Below, one piece after another: positions 48,323 through 57,676 of a stretch of DNA of 64,000 bases (the stretch's first letter is position 1; every line of letters begins with the position of its first letter). The notes beneath the pieces were generated by a model. It saw only the letters and a list, made by a program, of their open reading frames with translations. It did no database searches and was not told where the DNA came from. The translations under genes were made by a program, and so were the position numbers. Origin of the DNA: Corynebacterium sp. ACRPS (GTDB lineage: Bacteria > Actinomycetota > Actinomycetes > Mycobacteriales > Mycobacteriaceae); assembly GCF_022346005.1 (NCBI RefSeq), contig NZ_JAKRMY010000010.1:60636-124635 (forward strand), read 5' to 3'.

Positions 48323-49626
48323 TATTTATCGTTGACGGCATTGGCAGCGGCATCGGCAAATTCCTGCCATTGCTCCGCCTGCGCGCGCAGCTCCGCGGCC
48401 TTCTTCTCCTTGCCTTTAGCCTCTGCGGCCGCGGACTGGGCCTTGAAGTCTTCCACCTTCGCCTGGAATTGGGCCACGCGAGCCTGCGCTTCAGGGTCGG
48501 TGCGCCGCCATTCGGATTCTTCTGCTTGGGTGACGCGCTTTTCTAGCTGCTCAATTTTGGATTCGTACTCGCGCACCTGGTTGCGGGGCACGAAGCCGAT
48601 TTCCTCCCACTTTTCCTGCAGCTCACGCAGCTTAGCCTTGGCCTTGTCCATGCTTTGCGATGGGTCGATTTGGCTGTCGTATTCCGCAAGCAGCGCATCC
48701 TTCGCCTTGGCGTTTTCGGCGAACTCGCGGTCCCGCTCGTCGTTGACCGCATTGCGGGCATCAAAAAAGCGGTCCTGCGCTGCGCGGAACTTCGCCCACA
48801 GCTGGTCATCGACCTCGCGCGGGGCGCGGCCGGCCGCCTTCCACTCCGCCATTAGATCGCGGTAGGCGCGGGCGGTGGGGCCCCAATCGGTGGAGTCCTG
48901 GATGGCCTCGGCGCGCTCGACGAGTTCTTCCTTCTTCTTTCGCGCCGCCGCGCGGGCACGATCGAGATCCGCAAAGTGCGAACCGCGGCGCCTATTAAAG
49001 GAATCGCGGGCGCGAGAGTAGCGCTTCCACAGGCCGTCATCGGTCTTCTTATCGATACCCTTAATCTGCTTCCACTCTTCCAAAATGGCGCGGATGCGGT
49101 CGCCGGCGGCCTTCCATTCCGTAGAGTTTTCGGCAATCTCTTCGGCCTCGGCGGCGAGCTTTTCCTTCGCCGCAATCGCGTCCTGACGGCGCTTTTCCCG
49201 CTCCGCCTGCGCCTGCTCACCGGCCACAACGGAGTGATCAATAACCGCAGCGAGGCGGCGATCCAGCGCCGCGATATCGCCAATGACCGCAGCGGTAGGC
49301 AGGGTCTCGCGGAGTTCGGCGGCGGTTTGCTTGATTCCTGCGGCCTCGCCTGGGTTGGCGCGCAGGCGAGCCTCTAGGAGCTCGATCTCGGTGGCTAGGT
49401 CATCATACCGGGCGCCGAATTGCTCGAGGCCCTCCTGCGCAGAGCCTGCCTGCCATTCTCCAATCTTGCGCTCGCCCTCGGGGGCGGAAACGAAGACGGA
49501 CCCATCGGCATCGACGCGCCCCCACTTGGCCGGATCGTTCTTGCTCGGTGATTGCACGGGCACGGGCTTGGCTGTGGGGCGGGGGCCCTTCTTGGGCATG
49601 GAACCTGGGGTAGGGGTGGGAGACAT
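48322..49626 (-). CDS. DUF349 domain-containing coiled-coil protein
   Basis: A 434-residue protein. After a Pro/Lys-rich start and a small N-terminal block (PAKWGRVDADGSVFVSAPEGE) it is essentially one long helix rich in Ala, Glu, Lys and Arg, containing four DUF349 repeats with the core W..A..R.......W K.. (for example NSTEWKAAGDRIRAILEEWK and STDWGPTARAYRDLMAEWKA). The family is found next to miaB/miaA in actinobacteria (Rv2731 in mycobacteria); function unknown. AGGAGG precedes ATG 49626, so the frame extending to 49662 was not used. Confidence 0.85.
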   Translation of the reverse strand: MSPTPTPGSMPKKGPRPTAKPVPVQSPSKNDPAKWGRVDADGSVFVSAPEGERKIGEWQAGSAQEGLEQFGARYDDLATEIELLEARLRANPGEAAGIKQTAAELRETLPTAAVIGDIAALDRRLAAVIDHSVVAGEQAQAEREKRRQDAIAAKEKLAAEAEEIAENSTEWKAAGDRIRAILEEWKQIKGIDKKTDDGLWKRYSRARDSFNRRRGSHFADLDRARAAARKKKEELVERAEAIQDSTDWGPTARAYRDLMAEWKAAGRAPREVDDQLWAKFRAAQDRFFDARNAVNDERDREFAENAKAKDALLAEYDSQIDPSQSMDKAKAKLRELQEKWEEIGFVPRNQVREYESKIEQLEKRVTQAEESEWRRTDPEAQARVAQFQAKVEDFKAQSAAAEAKGKEKKAAELRAQAEQWQEFADAAANAVNDK

Positions 49627-49762
49627 GGAAAGCCCTCCTAGACATATATCGCCGCGCGTCACGGCTGCCGGATGAAATCACTGGTTACATTACCGCGAAA
49701 AATCGCCGTGTGCCTAGAATCTATTTAATTACCTCCTCTTGGGTAGATAGTATGGAGGAATA

Positions 49763-50383
49763 ATGTTCAATCTCATGGTTATGGCCGCCTCGCCGGCGCT
49801 GGCAGTCGAGCTAGCCCCCAACGATGCCGCCTCGCGGGCGCTGCTGGCAGCGGCGCGCACGCTGGCGGTCGAAGCCGCAGCCGCCGGCATTGGCGAAGCA
49901 GAAATTATCGGATCCCGCTCCTCGCGGTGGCATACCCGCCACGCGGGAAGCCTACGCGCCTGGGGAGCCGACCAGGTGCACGTGGGCGCCGGAAACTACC
50001 TGCCAGAAATCATGGCCCGCTACGTCCTTTCCACGGTCCCACAGATAACGGTGCGCGATAGCCGCGACCGCCTGGGCACGCCAGACCCAAAGGTCCTTAG
50101 CATCGTGGTCGCAGACGGCAGCGCGGGGCTTACCGAGAGAGCACCGCTGGCCCTTATCCCCGGCGCGCAGGAGGCGCACCGGTGGTGCGAGGAGGTGTTG
50201 ATGGGGGCATCGGCAAGCAGCGAGGCCGAATGGCTGAAGCAACGCGGCGTGGAAGAGCCAGCGCTCTGGCTCGAGCTTGCCGCCTGCACGCCCAAGCGCG
50301 CGCAGGTCCGGGCGACGGACGCCACCCTCGGGGTAGGCCGCTACGTGGCAGGTTGGGAGGTAACATGCGCCCCATCGCAGTAG
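49763..50383 (+). CDS. Conserved Ala-rich protein (Rv2728c-like)
   Basis: A 206-residue protein immediately upstream of miaA, as Rv2728c is in M. tuberculosis. It resembles an alpha/beta enzyme fold with alternating hydrophobic strands ([29 protein letters not shown]) and a histidine/tryptophan stretch ([10 protein letters not shown]); no catalytic motif could be named. GGAGGA lies 5 nt before ATG 49763. Its end overlaps miaA by 19 bp, so translation of the two is probably coupled. Confidence 0.7.
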   Translation: MFNLMVMAASPALAVELAPNDAASRALLAAARTLAVEAAAAGIGEAEIIGSRSSRWHTRHAGSLRAWGADQVHVGAGNYLPEIMARYVLSTVPQITVRDSRDRLGTPDPKVLSIVVADGSAGLTERAPLALIPGAQEAHRWCEEVLMGASASSEAEWLKQRGVEEPALWLELAACTPKRAQVRATDATLGVGRYVAGWEVTCAPSQ

Positions 50384-51264
50384 TTGGCCCCACCGCGTCC
50401 GGCAAATCCGCGCTCGGGCTGGCCCTTGCCCATGAACTGGGTGGGGAAGTGGTCAATGTCGATTCCATGCAGTTATACCGCGGCATGGATATCGGGACCG
50501 CGAAGCTTTCCCCCGCAGAGCGCGAAGGCATCCCGCATCACCAACTCGATGTCTGGGACGTGACGGAGACTGCTTCCGTGGCGCGCTATCAGCAGGCGGC
50601 CTTGCGCGATATCGAGGACATCATGTCCCGCGACAAGACGCCCATCCTCGTCGGCGGATCCATGCTCTATGCCCAGGCGTTGGTGGATGACTGGCAATTC
50701 CCGCCCACCGATCCGCAGGTGCGGGCCAAATACGAGGCCCGCCGCGCCGATATCGGAACGGATGCACTCCACGCCGAGCTCGCACGCGTCGATCCGGCCG
50801 CCGCCGCCATCATCGAGGACAAAGACCCCCGCCGCACCGTCCGGGCGCTCGAGGTCATCGAGCTGACCGGCAAGTCCTTTAAGGCCAGCCAGCCGCCGAA
50901 GAACGGCCCGCCCCGGTGGGGGACGAAGCTGCTGGGGCTGCGGACTGATAGCGAGTGGTTGAACCCGCGCATCGAAAAGCGCACGCACCTCATGTTTGAG
51001 CAAGGCCTCGTCGAGGAAGTCGAGCGCCTGCAGGATAAGGGGCTTGTGGCCGATTCCACCGCGGGTCGCGCCATTGGCTATGCGCAGGTTCTACAAGCCC
51101 AGCGCGGCGAGCTGACCTGGGAGAATGTCGTGGAGCGCACGATTACTGGCACCCGCCGGTACGTGCGCCGCCAGCGTTCCTGGTTTAACCGCGATAAGCG
51201 CATTACCTGGCTCGATGCCGAGGGCGATACTATGGCCCAGGCTTTGTATGCGCTTCGGCGCTAG
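50365..51264 (+). CDS. miaA: tRNA dimethylallyltransferase
   Basis: A 299-residue enzyme that prenylates A37 of tRNAs reading UNN codons; MiaB then methylthiolates the product. P-loop GPTASGKS (8-15), the substrate loop [18 protein letters not shown], and the [12 protein letters not shown] and RRTVRALEV blocks are present. GGGAGG precedes ATG 50365; a longer upstream frame was rejected because the P-loop should lie within the first 15 residues. dapF starts 10 bp downstream. Confidence 0.95.
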   Translation: MRPIAVVGPTASGKSALGLALAHELGGEVVNVDSMQLYRGMDIGTAKLSPAEREGIPHHQLDVWDVTETASVARYQQAALRDIEDIMSRDKTPILVGGSMLYAQALVDDWQFPPTDPQVRAKYEARRADIGTDALHAELARVDPAAAAIIEDKDPRRTVRALEVIELTGKSFKASQPPKNGPPRWGTKLLGLRTDSEWLNPRIEKRTHLMFEQGLVEEVERLQDKGLVADSTAGRAIGYAQVLQAQRGELTWENVVERTITGTRRYVRRQRSWFNRDKRITWLDAEGDTMAQALYALRR

Positions 51265-51267
51265 GGT
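51262..51267 (+). promoter_or_regulatory. Possible -10 box of dapF overlapping the miaA stop
   Basis: TAGGGT, 7 nt before ATG 51275; its TAG is the miaA stop codon. AGAAGG in the spacer could alternatively serve as Shine-Dalgarno. Confidence 0.35.
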
Positions 51268-51274
51268 AGAAGGC

Positions 51275-52120
51275 ATGAAATTTGCCAAAGGCCATGGAAC
51301 CGAAAATGACTTCGTCATCGTAGAAGACTTCGACGCCGAGGCGCCGCTCTCACCGGAGCGCGTAGCGGCGCTGTGTGACCGCCGGGCGGGAATCGGCGGC
51401 GATGGCCTGTTGCGCGTAGTGCGCGCCGGCGCCCTCGTGGACGCAGGAGAGCTGGCGGCACTTCCGGACGGGGTGGATTCCGCCGACTGGTTTATGGATT
51501 ACCGCAACGCCGATGGGTCCGTGGCGGAAATGTGCGGCAATGGCACCCGCGTCTTTGCCCACTGGCTGCGTTCGCACGACTTGGTGGGCGAGGACGCATT
51601 CACCATCGGTACCCGGGCGGGCGCCAAGCAGGTGACGGTGCATTCCTGTGACGCTACCGACGCGAGCGTCACCGTGGAGATGGGCCCCGCGCGCGTGACC
51701 GGGGTATCTACCGCGTCCGTGGGCGGTGAGTCCTACGCCGGCCTCGGGGTGGATATGGGCAACCCGCACCTCGCGGCCGTCATTCCGGGCTTGGAGCCAG
51801 CAGCTTTGGCCGCCAAGGACCTAACGGCGCCGGTCTACGATGAGTCCTTCTTCCCGGGCGGGGTGAATTTTGAGCTGGTCACCCCGCTGCGCGAGGGGCA
51901 CGTGCATATGCGCGTCTTTGAGCGCGGGGTTGGGGAGACGCAGTCGTGCGGTACGGGCACGGTCGCGGCAGCTACCGCCGCGCTTGCCGATGCCGCCCAA
52001 GCCCTCGGCACCGTCCACGTCCACGTTCCTGGCGGCGAGGTCACCGTTGAGGTCTATGAGAACGGCACGCGCTTGACGGGACCGTCCGCCATCGTCGCGA
52101 CGGGCGAAACGAGCCTGTAA
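51275..52120 (+). CDS. dapF: Diaminopimelate epimerase
   Basis: A 281-residue cofactor-independent racemase that makes meso-DAP for lysine and peptidoglycan. The two catalytic cysteines are in [11 protein letters not shown] (C87) and [13 protein letters not shown] (C225). Paired substrate-binding asparagines are in GTENDF and MGNPH. It completes the DAP genes of the window with dapA and dapB. It ends 5 bp before the convergent membrane-protein gene. Confidence 0.96.
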   Translation: MKFAKGHGTENDFVIVEDFDAEAPLSPERVAALCDRRAGIGGDGLLRVVRAGALVDAGELAALPDGVDSADWFMDYRNADGSVAEMCGNGTRVFAHWLRSHDLVGEDAFTIGTRAGAKQVTVHSCDATDASVTVEMGPARVTGVSTASVGGESYAGLGVDMGNPHLAAVIPGLEPAALAAKDLTAPVYDESFFPGGVNFELVTPLREGHVHMRVFERGVGETQSCGTGTVAAATAALADAAQALGTVHVHVPGGEVTVEVYENGTRLTGPSAIVATGETSL

Positions 52121-52125
52121 AAGCC

Positions 52126-52674
52126 TTAGTCTTCGTCGTCGAACTGCCGGGTGCGGTAATCCGGGCCGAGCCGGAAGGCCGCGCGGCGGGCCGCCAACCA
52201 CGATTCTTTCAGCTCGCGGGTGCGCTCATCGGTGACGCGGAGGAGGGCTTCCAAGTCCTGTGTGCGCATGCCGTGGGAGTGGATGCGGATATTGAGCCGG
52301 CGGAGAAAGCGGCGTGCCCCAGCCAATTCGTAGTGGAACGCATCGATGGCGGGGTGGGAACAGTCGAGGTCCAGCAGTGCAGGCCGGTACAGCGTGCGAT
52401 CCGCCAGCGGCTCGGCCTCTGTGGACGTTTCGAATTCCTCGAATTCGGCGATGACGTCCTGGATATCGTCCGCCGAAAGCGAAATGGAGCTGCGCAGGGC
52501 CTTTCTTTCCGCGGTATCGGGGCGCGTGCGCAGCATGAACCAGCCCGCGCCCACCAGCATGGCGGCGATGATGAGGCCGGGCAGTTTTAGCGTTACAACG
52601 ATCGCGATCGCGCAAAGGACCAAGAGGACAAAGACAAGTGTCCTCCGGTTTTGCGGATCGCTAAGGAAAGGCAT
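52126..52674 (-). CDS. Small conserved membrane protein
   Basis: A 182-residue protein with two adjacent N-terminal membrane helices (about 12-30 and 32-48) and a cytosolic, charged helical domain of about 130 residues (LSADDIQDVIAEFEEFE, then RRFLRRLNIRIHSHG and TRELKESWLAARR). No family was recognised. The ATG at 52674 lies 11 bp after the stop of the upstream gene; the TAG stop doubles as the start of a TAGATT box 8 nt before the ATG. Confidence 0.65.
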   Translation of the reverse strand: MPFLSDPQNRRTLVFVLLVLCAIAIVVTLKLPGLIIAAMLVGAGWFMLRTRPDTAERKALRSSISLSADDIQDVIAEFEEFETSTEAEPLADRTLYRPALLDLDCSHPAIDAFHYELAGARRFLRRLNIRIHSHGMRTQDLEALLRVTDERTRELKESWLAARRAAFRLGPDYRTRQFDDED

Positions 52675-52685
52675 GGCCTAAAAAT

Positions 52686-53486
52686 CTAGTGCCCGCCGCA
52701 GCCGCAACCGCCGGATCCACAACCGCATCCGCCATCGCCGCAGCCGCCGGACGGCATGTCAATAGCGGCGGTGAGCAGGGCCGTACCGGAGATCACGGAA
52801 TCCTTGACCGGCAATTCGCCACGGTCCGCCGGCAGGCAGAGATCGAAGGGGAATAGCCCATCCATGACGAGGTGCGCGAATTTCTCACCGGTGAGTTCAT
52901 TGGTACGCCATTCGGCTTCCATCACCCGGGCGGCGAAGGTAGCCGCCGGCGTGGGGGCCTGCGCGCCGGAGCCAGAGGCGATGACGCGGGCGCCCTCGGA
53001 TTCAAAGAGGGCGGGGTATTCGCCGTTTTCGGCCTCGTAGGCGGCCGGGGACTCGTAGGTGGTGATATCGAGCCCCATGGCGGTCAGCGATACCTGCTGC
53101 CATTCCTGCCGCGGTTCTTCTGCCAACAGCGGCCCCTGCGCGAGGTTCGCCGTGACCTGGGCCAGCGGCGTGCCGAAGGGATCGATGATGTCCATGATCG
53201 CTAGCACGTCATTAAACATCTCCACGTGGGCGAAACCCTGCGTGACCGCGTCGAAGCCGATAAAGGTGGCGTAGGGTTCGACCGCCAAGATATTAAGCTG
53301 GGCGCCCGAGGGGTCGCCGTATTGAATGAGCTGGCCACCGCGGACCTCGCCGGTAACGGCAAGGCGGTTCGTGGCGATGGCTGCTTCGACCGCGTCCTGC
53401 CAGCGTTCGAAATCCAGGCCGATCGCCTGCATCTCGGTATTCTTCTTCTGGGTAGTAGTCGTTGGCCTAGGCTGCGTCGTTTCCAT
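52686..53486 (-). CDS. Conserved actinobacterial protein with Cys/Gly-rich C-terminal tail
   Basis: A 266-residue soluble protein of unknown function. A Thr/Gln-rich start is followed by a mixed alpha/beta body (LDFERWQDAVEAAIATNRL; FIGFDAVTQGFAHVEMFND). The last 20 residues consist of repeated GGCGxGGCGCG units with six cysteines and a terminal histidine, like a small metal-binding tail. Start ATG 53486 is 7 nt from a TACAAT box; the frame open to 53648 would cross the divergent hflX promoter. Confidence 0.7.
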   Translation of the reverse strand: METTQPRPTTTTQKKNTEMQAIGLDFERWQDAVEAAIATNRLAVTGEVRGGQLIQYGDPSGAQLNILAVEPYATFIGFDAVTQGFAHVEMFNDVLAIMDIIDPFGTPLAQVTANLAQGPLLAEEPRQEWQQVSLTAMGLDITTYESPAAYEAENGEYPALFESEGARVIASGSGAQAPTPAATFAARVMEAEWRTNELTGEKFAHLVMDGLFPFDLCLPADRGELPVKDSVISGTALLTAAIDMPSGGCGDGGCGCGSGGCGCGGH

Positions 53487-53493
53487 AGGCACC

Positions 53494-53499
53494 ATTGTA
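53494..53499 (-). promoter_or_regulatory. -10 box of leaderless Cys-tail gene
   Basis: TACAAT on the minus strand, 7 nt before ATG 53486. Confidence 0.55.
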
Positions 53500-53570
53500 T
53501 CGCTTTGTCCAGTAAGCCCGGAAACCGCAATTCCCGTTTTGCGGTCTAACGTGCCAAAATAGATAGCAAT

Positions 53571-55079
53571 ATGAACAAATTTTCCCCGCAGAATTCTGAT
53601 AGCTCGGCGAGCAAGGACGAACTTCTCGCCCAGGCCTTCCGCGACCACGCGGACACCCCGCAGGAAACCACGCCCACCAGCGGCGATCTAGATTTGGCCG
53701 AGCGCAATGCCTTCCGCCGCGTTACCCGCGAGACCTCCATCCGCGCCGAGGACACCACCGATGGCTACGAGGTGGAATACCGAAAACTGCGCCTCGAGCG
53801 CGTCATCCTCGTGGGCGTGTGGACCGAAGGCACCGTAGCGGAGGTCGAGGCCACGATGGATGAGCTGGCCGCCCTGACCGAAACCGCCGGCGCGGACGTG
53901 GTCGAAATGATCTACCAAAAGCGCGATAAACCGGACCCAGGCACCTTCATCGGCTCGGGCAAGGTCAAAGAGCTCCACGATATCGTCGAGGCCACCGGCG
54001 CCGATACCGTCGTGTGCGATGGTGAGCTGAACCCCGGCCAGCTCACGGCATTAGAGCGCGCGCTCAATACCAAGGTCATCGACCGCACCATGCTCATCTT
54101 GGACATCTTTGCCCAACACGCAAAGTCCAAGGAGGGCAAGGCGCAGGTCTCGCTGGCGCAGCTGGAATACCTCTATACCCACACCCGCGGTTGGGGCGGC
54201 AATCTCTCGCGCCAGGCCGGCGGCCGCGCCGGTTCCAATGGTGGCGTCGGCCTGCGCGGGCCCGGTGAAACCAAGATCGAGACCGACCGCCGGCGCATTC
54301 GCACCGAAATGGCGCGCCTGCGCAAGGAACTGCGCGGGATGAAGACCGCCCGCGAGGTCAAGCGTTCCCGGCGCCAGTCCTCCACGATCGCCCAGATCGC
54401 CATCGCCGGCTACACCAACGCCGGCAAATCCTCGCTCATTAATGCCATGACGAACGCGGGCGTGCTTGTGGAAGACGCCCTATTTGCCACCCTGGATCCC
54501 ACCACGCGGCGGGCCTCGCTTGCCGATGGCCGCCAGGTCGTCTTCACCGATACCGTCGGCTTCGTTCGCCACCTGCCTACCCAGCTGGTGGAGGCTTTCA
54601 AATCCACCCTGGAAGAAGTACTCGCCGCCGATATTATGCTGCACGTCGTGGACGGATCGGACCCGTTCCCGCTCAAGCAAATCGAGGCGGTCAATAAGGT
54701 CATCTACGATATCGTCAGCGAGACTGGTGAGCAGGCCCCGCCGGAAATCATCGTGATCAACAAGATTGACCAGGCCGACCCGCTCGTGCTCGCGGAGCTG
54801 CGCCACGTCCTGGATCATGAGGACGTCGTCTATGTTTCGGCGCGCACGGGGGAGGGCATCGACGAGCTGAGCGCGCGCGTGGAGCTCTTCCTCAACTCCC
54901 GCGATAGCCACGTTAAGCTGCAGGTTCCCTTCACCCGCGGCGATGTCGTCTCGCGCGTGCACGCCGAGGGCACCGTGCGCAGCGAGGAATACACCGAGGA
55001 CGGCACGCTTGTCGATGTCCGCCTGCCCGCCACCACCGCCCGCGAGCTCGCCGAATTCATCGTGGAGGAAGATTCCTAA
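53571..55079 (+). CDS. hflX: GTPase HflX
   Basis: A 502-residue ribosome-associated GTPase that splits stalled or hibernating 70S ribosomes. The N-terminal HflX domain has LVGVWTEG, GSGKVKELHD and the glycine-rich loop RQAGGRAGSNGGVGLRGPGE (split at the ends). G domain: GYTNAGKSSL (G1), DTVGFVRHLP (G3), NKIDQAD (G4). It has a roughly 60-residue N-terminal extension. A TAGATA box lies 5 nt before ATG 53571. The miaA-dapF-hflX order is conserved in mycobacteria. Confidence 0.95.
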   Translation: MNKFSPQNSDSSASKDELLAQAFRDHADTPQETTPTSGDLDLAERNAFRRVTRETSIRAEDTTDGYEVEYRKLRLERVILVGVWTEGTVAEVEATMDELAALTETAGADVVEMIYQKRDKPDPGTFIGSGKVKELHDIVEATGADTVVCDGELNPGQLTALERALNTKVIDRTMLILDIFAQHAKSKEGKAQVSLAQLEYLYTHTRGWGGNLSRQAGGRAGSNGGVGLRGPGETKIETDRRRIRTEMARLRKELRGMKTAREVKRSRRQSSTIAQIAIAGYTNAGKSSLINAMTNAGVLVEDALFATLDPTTRRASLADGRQVVFTDTVGFVRHLPTQLVEAFKSTLEEVLAADIMLHVVDGSDPFPLKQIEAVNKVIYDIVSETGEQAPPEIIVINKIDQADPLVLAELRHVLDHEDVVYVSARTGEGIDELSARVELFLNSRDSHVKLQVPFTRGDVVSRVHAEGTVRSEEYTEDGTLVDVRLPATTARELAEFIVEEDS

Positions 55080-55111
55080 AACTCGTGCTCCATGGGCCAT
55101 AATGGTGGTTC

Positions 55112-56392
55112 GTGAGCATACTAGGTTGGACCGTCCACGGCGACGGTAAGAAAATTGCACCAGGCGCCGTGGTCGCGCCCGAGGAACGACTAAGTTGGGG
55201 CCGAACCATTGGCATCGGCATGCAGCACGTGGTGGCGATGTTTGGTGCCACGCTGCTGGTGCCCACCCTGACCGGATTTCCGGTCAATACCACGCTGCTG
55301 TTTTCCGGCATCGGCACCATCCTCTTCCTGCTGATTACGCGCAATCGCCTGCCGTCCTACCTGGGTTCGTCGTTTGCCTTCATCGCCCCGCTGACCGCCT
55401 CGCAGCAATACGGGATTGCGGCGCAGGCCGGATCCATTCTGGTGACCGGTTTGGTGCTGGTGGCGGTCGGTTTTGTGGTCAAGGCTGCCGGCAAGCGGGT
55501 GCTCGATGCTGTGATGCCGCCGGCGGTTACCGGCGCCATCGTCGCGCTCATCGGGCTTAATTTGGCGCCGAATGCGGCCGAGAACTTCGCCTCGCAGCCC
55601 TTGGTCGCAGGCATCACGCTGCTGGTTATTCTCCTAGCCACGGTTGCCGGGCGCGGCATGGTTTCGCGCCTGTCCATCCTCATCGGCGTGGTCGTCGGCT
55701 GGGTTTTCGCCGCCCTGACCGGTAATTTAGGCGAGGATGCCAGGGCTGCCATCGATGCCGCGCCGTGGGTAGGCCTGCCCGAATTTCACGCCCCAGAGTT
55801 CCATCTTTCCGCCATCGCCGTGGCCTTGCCGGTGCTCGTGGTGCTGATTGCGGAAAACGTCGGCCACGTCAAGGCCGTTTCTGAGATGACCAACCGCGAC
55901 TTGGACGACCTTGCCGGCGATGCCCTGATTGCCGATGGCCTCGCTTCCTCCCTCGCCGGTGGTTTCGGCGGCTCCGGTACCACGACCTATGCAGAGAATA
56001 TCGGCGTTATGGCCGCCACGCGCGTCTATTCCACGGCCGCGTATTGGGTTGCGGCCCTGACCGCTATTTTGCTGGCGTTCGTCCCGAAGTTCGGTGCGCT
56101 GATTTTCACCATCCCCACCGGCGTGCTTGGCGGGGCCACCCTCGTGCTCTATGGGCTTATCGGCATGCTGGGCGTGCGGATCTGGATGGATAATGAGGTC
56201 AACTTCAATAACCCGGTGAACCTGACGGCGGCCGCGGTGGCCTTGATCGCGGGCATCGGCAACCTGACCCTGACCGTGGGTGGGGTGAGCTTGGAGGGCA
56301 TCGCCTGGGGCTCTGTCGGCATCATCATTGCGTATCCCATCATGCGGCGGCTGTACGAAACCGTGGGCGAAGGCCACGACGCTAAATACTAA
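55112..56392 (+). CDS. uraA: Uracil/xanthine permease (NCS2 family)
   Basis: A 426-residue, roughly 14-helix symporter importing uracil. Family motifs are VAMFGATLLVPTLTGFPVNT, GSSFAFIAPL, and the substrate site LIAENVGHVKAVSEMT followed by GGSGTTTYAENIGVMAATRVYS. GTG start at 55112, with a TAATGG box 6 nt upstream. Its last 403 bp (from 55990) are duplicated at 60510-60912 as part of the 1212-bp direct repeat. Confidence 0.93.
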   Translation: MSILGWTVHGDGKKIAPGAVVAPEERLSWGRTIGIGMQHVVAMFGATLLVPTLTGFPVNTTLLFSGIGTILFLLITRNRLPSYLGSSFAFIAPLTASQQYGIAAQAGSILVTGLVLVAVGFVVKAAGKRVLDAVMPPAVTGAIVALIGLNLAPNAAENFASQPLVAGITLLVILLATVAGRGMVSRLSILIGVVVGWVFAALTGNLGEDARAAIDAAPWVGLPEFHAPEFHLSAIAVALPVLVVLIAENVGHVKAVSEMTNRDLDDLAGDALIADGLASSLAGGFGGSGTTTYAENIGVMAATRVYSTAAYWVAALTAILLAFVPKFGALIFTIPTGVLGGATLVLYGLIGMLGVRIWMDNEVNFNNPVNLTAAAVALIAGIGNLTLTVGGVSLEGIAWGSVGIIIAYPIMRRLYETVGEGHDAKY

Positions 56393-57201
56393 ATTCTGTG
56401 GATAACTTTGTTGACCCCGCCGCGAAATAGCGCCGTGGCGGTACGGTTCGCGGCCTAATCCACAGGCCTTCGTGCGTGCGGTCGCGGCCGCGCCGGATTG
56501 TGCGTTGTACTAGGCGGCATGAACGCACTCGACCGTTATTTAACCGCGCTGGGCCAAGGGATGGATATCATCGCCGCCGCCCGGGGCTTAAGCGAGCGTG
56601 ATGTGGTGCAGCGCGGCGCCAGCGACATCGCCGCGCGCGAGGTGGTGCATCTTTGCGATGTCTATTTTGGCCGCTGTGCCTTTAGCGCCAAGCAACGCAC
56701 GGCGCGCTCGACGACGCACCCGCTCGACGTGCTCAGCCTCATCGAAAAGTTCGCGCTGCGCGCTCGCACTCAGCGCGATGCTTGGGCCATACGCTCCGAG
56801 TTATGTGAGTTCCGCGGAAGCGCCACTGCCTTGCGTAAGCGGGCGCGCGACCTCTTGCGGGAGCTACAGCCGCCCCGCACTCCGAAGAAAGGGGTGCGGA
56901 TCACCCGCCGGCCGCGCGGACCGTGGTCGTTGACCATCACCGGGGAATCCGCCGACGTCGCCGATATGCACTCTGCCCTTGATACCGAGCGCCCATTGGA
57001 ATCGGTCAAATCCATCTTCTTCGGCGGGAAGTCTGGGGCGCGCACCACCGTCACCACGCAGGTGGTCATCACCTTGGACGAGCTCGACCGCATCGTCGAT
57101 GGCGATGGCGAGGAAATAACCCTGCAGCTTACCAATGGCTCGCGCATCAGCGGTGCCGACCTCGCGAGCCGCGTCTTAAGCGATCACGGGTACATCACGC
57201 T
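55990..57201. repeat. 1212-bp direct repeat, copy 1
   Basis: Spans the 3' 403 bp of uraA, the intergenic region and the first 683 bp of the HNH gene. It reads identically to 60510-61721, offset 4520 bp, everywhere compared. The flanking bases diverge abruptly at 55989/60509 on the left; on the right, copy 1 turns into the insert and copy 2 continues into the intact HNH gene. Confidence 0.95.
56397..56464. promoter_or_regulatory. DnaA-box-like sites downstream of uraA
   Basis: TGTGGATAA (56397-56405) is the exact complement of the DnaA box TTATCCACA, and TAATCCACA (56456-56464) has one mismatch. The pair recurs in repeat copy 2 at 60917-60984. Function unproven. Confidence 0.4.
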
Positions 57202-57238
57202 GGTACACCCTGTAGAGGCCAGGGGCCAAGGTTGTTGA
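56519..57238 (+). pseudogene. HNH endonuclease gene, truncated copy 1
   Basis: The first 228 codons match the intact copy at 61039-62070. After the repeat ends at 57201, six codons still encode LVHPVE, but every third base differs from the intact copy; then the frame runs ARGQGC and stops. The catalytic HNH region (C..C, HH, N, H) is lost, so the product should be inactive. The upstream promoter (TGTACT 7 nt before ATG) is intact, so a 239-residue N-terminal fragment could be made. Confidence 0.85.
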
Positions 57239-57615
57239 TGGTGATCCGGTAGAGGTCTCGGGTGGTCTTGCGCACGGCCCGGGCGGCCCAGGCTTCCATG
57301 ATCTGCTGGACGGTGCGCTTGCGGGCTGGGGTCGATCCACTCCTCGCGGTGAAGCGCGCGCACTTGCTCCTGGAGCCAGGCTTTGGCCTGCTTCTCGGTG
57401 TCGAAGGTCTTGGAGTGCTCCCGGTCGATGTTGTTCCGGTAGCGGGCTACCCAGCGGGTGCGGCCTTTGGTGTAGGTGCTGTCGGCCTTCTTGCGGGGTT
57501 TGGTGACGCGGCGTTGGATAGCCGTGCTATACTCCTTGGAGGTGTTTGATCCTCGTGGTGGGGGACAGGCCCGTTGTTTCCCCGGTGGTGCGCAGGCCAT
57601 CGGGGGTTTTCTCAT
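57202..57615 (-). pseudogene. Tyrosine integrase, N-terminal fragment (frameshifted)
   Basis: The arm-type DNA-binding domain is recognisable: IQRRVTK, then KGRTRWVARYRNNIDREHSKT and EKQAKAWLQEQV. After REEWIDP the frame shifts by one base at a run of four G (57328-57331, plus strand); in the next frame the core-binding start continues as ARKRTVQQIMEAWAARAV and TTRDLYRITINNLGPW. The whole catalytic domain is missing, so it cannot recombine DNA. The natural start may be lost: AAGGAG (57532-57537) precedes ACG at 57523-57525 where MAIQRRV would begin; the ATG at 57615 is the next usable codon. Confidence 0.75.
57580..57610 (+). terminator. Terminator-like hairpin within the insert
   Basis: CCCCGGTGG (57580-57588) pairs with CCATCGGGG (57597-57605), then GTTTTC. 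It reads on the plus strand, opposite to the insert genes, and could stop transcription entering from the HNH fragment. Confidence 0.5.
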
Positions 57616-57676
57616 TGGGATCCAAGCATAGCAAGGAGGGCCACGGGTGATGTTCCCGTGTCCCACTGTGCTGGGT

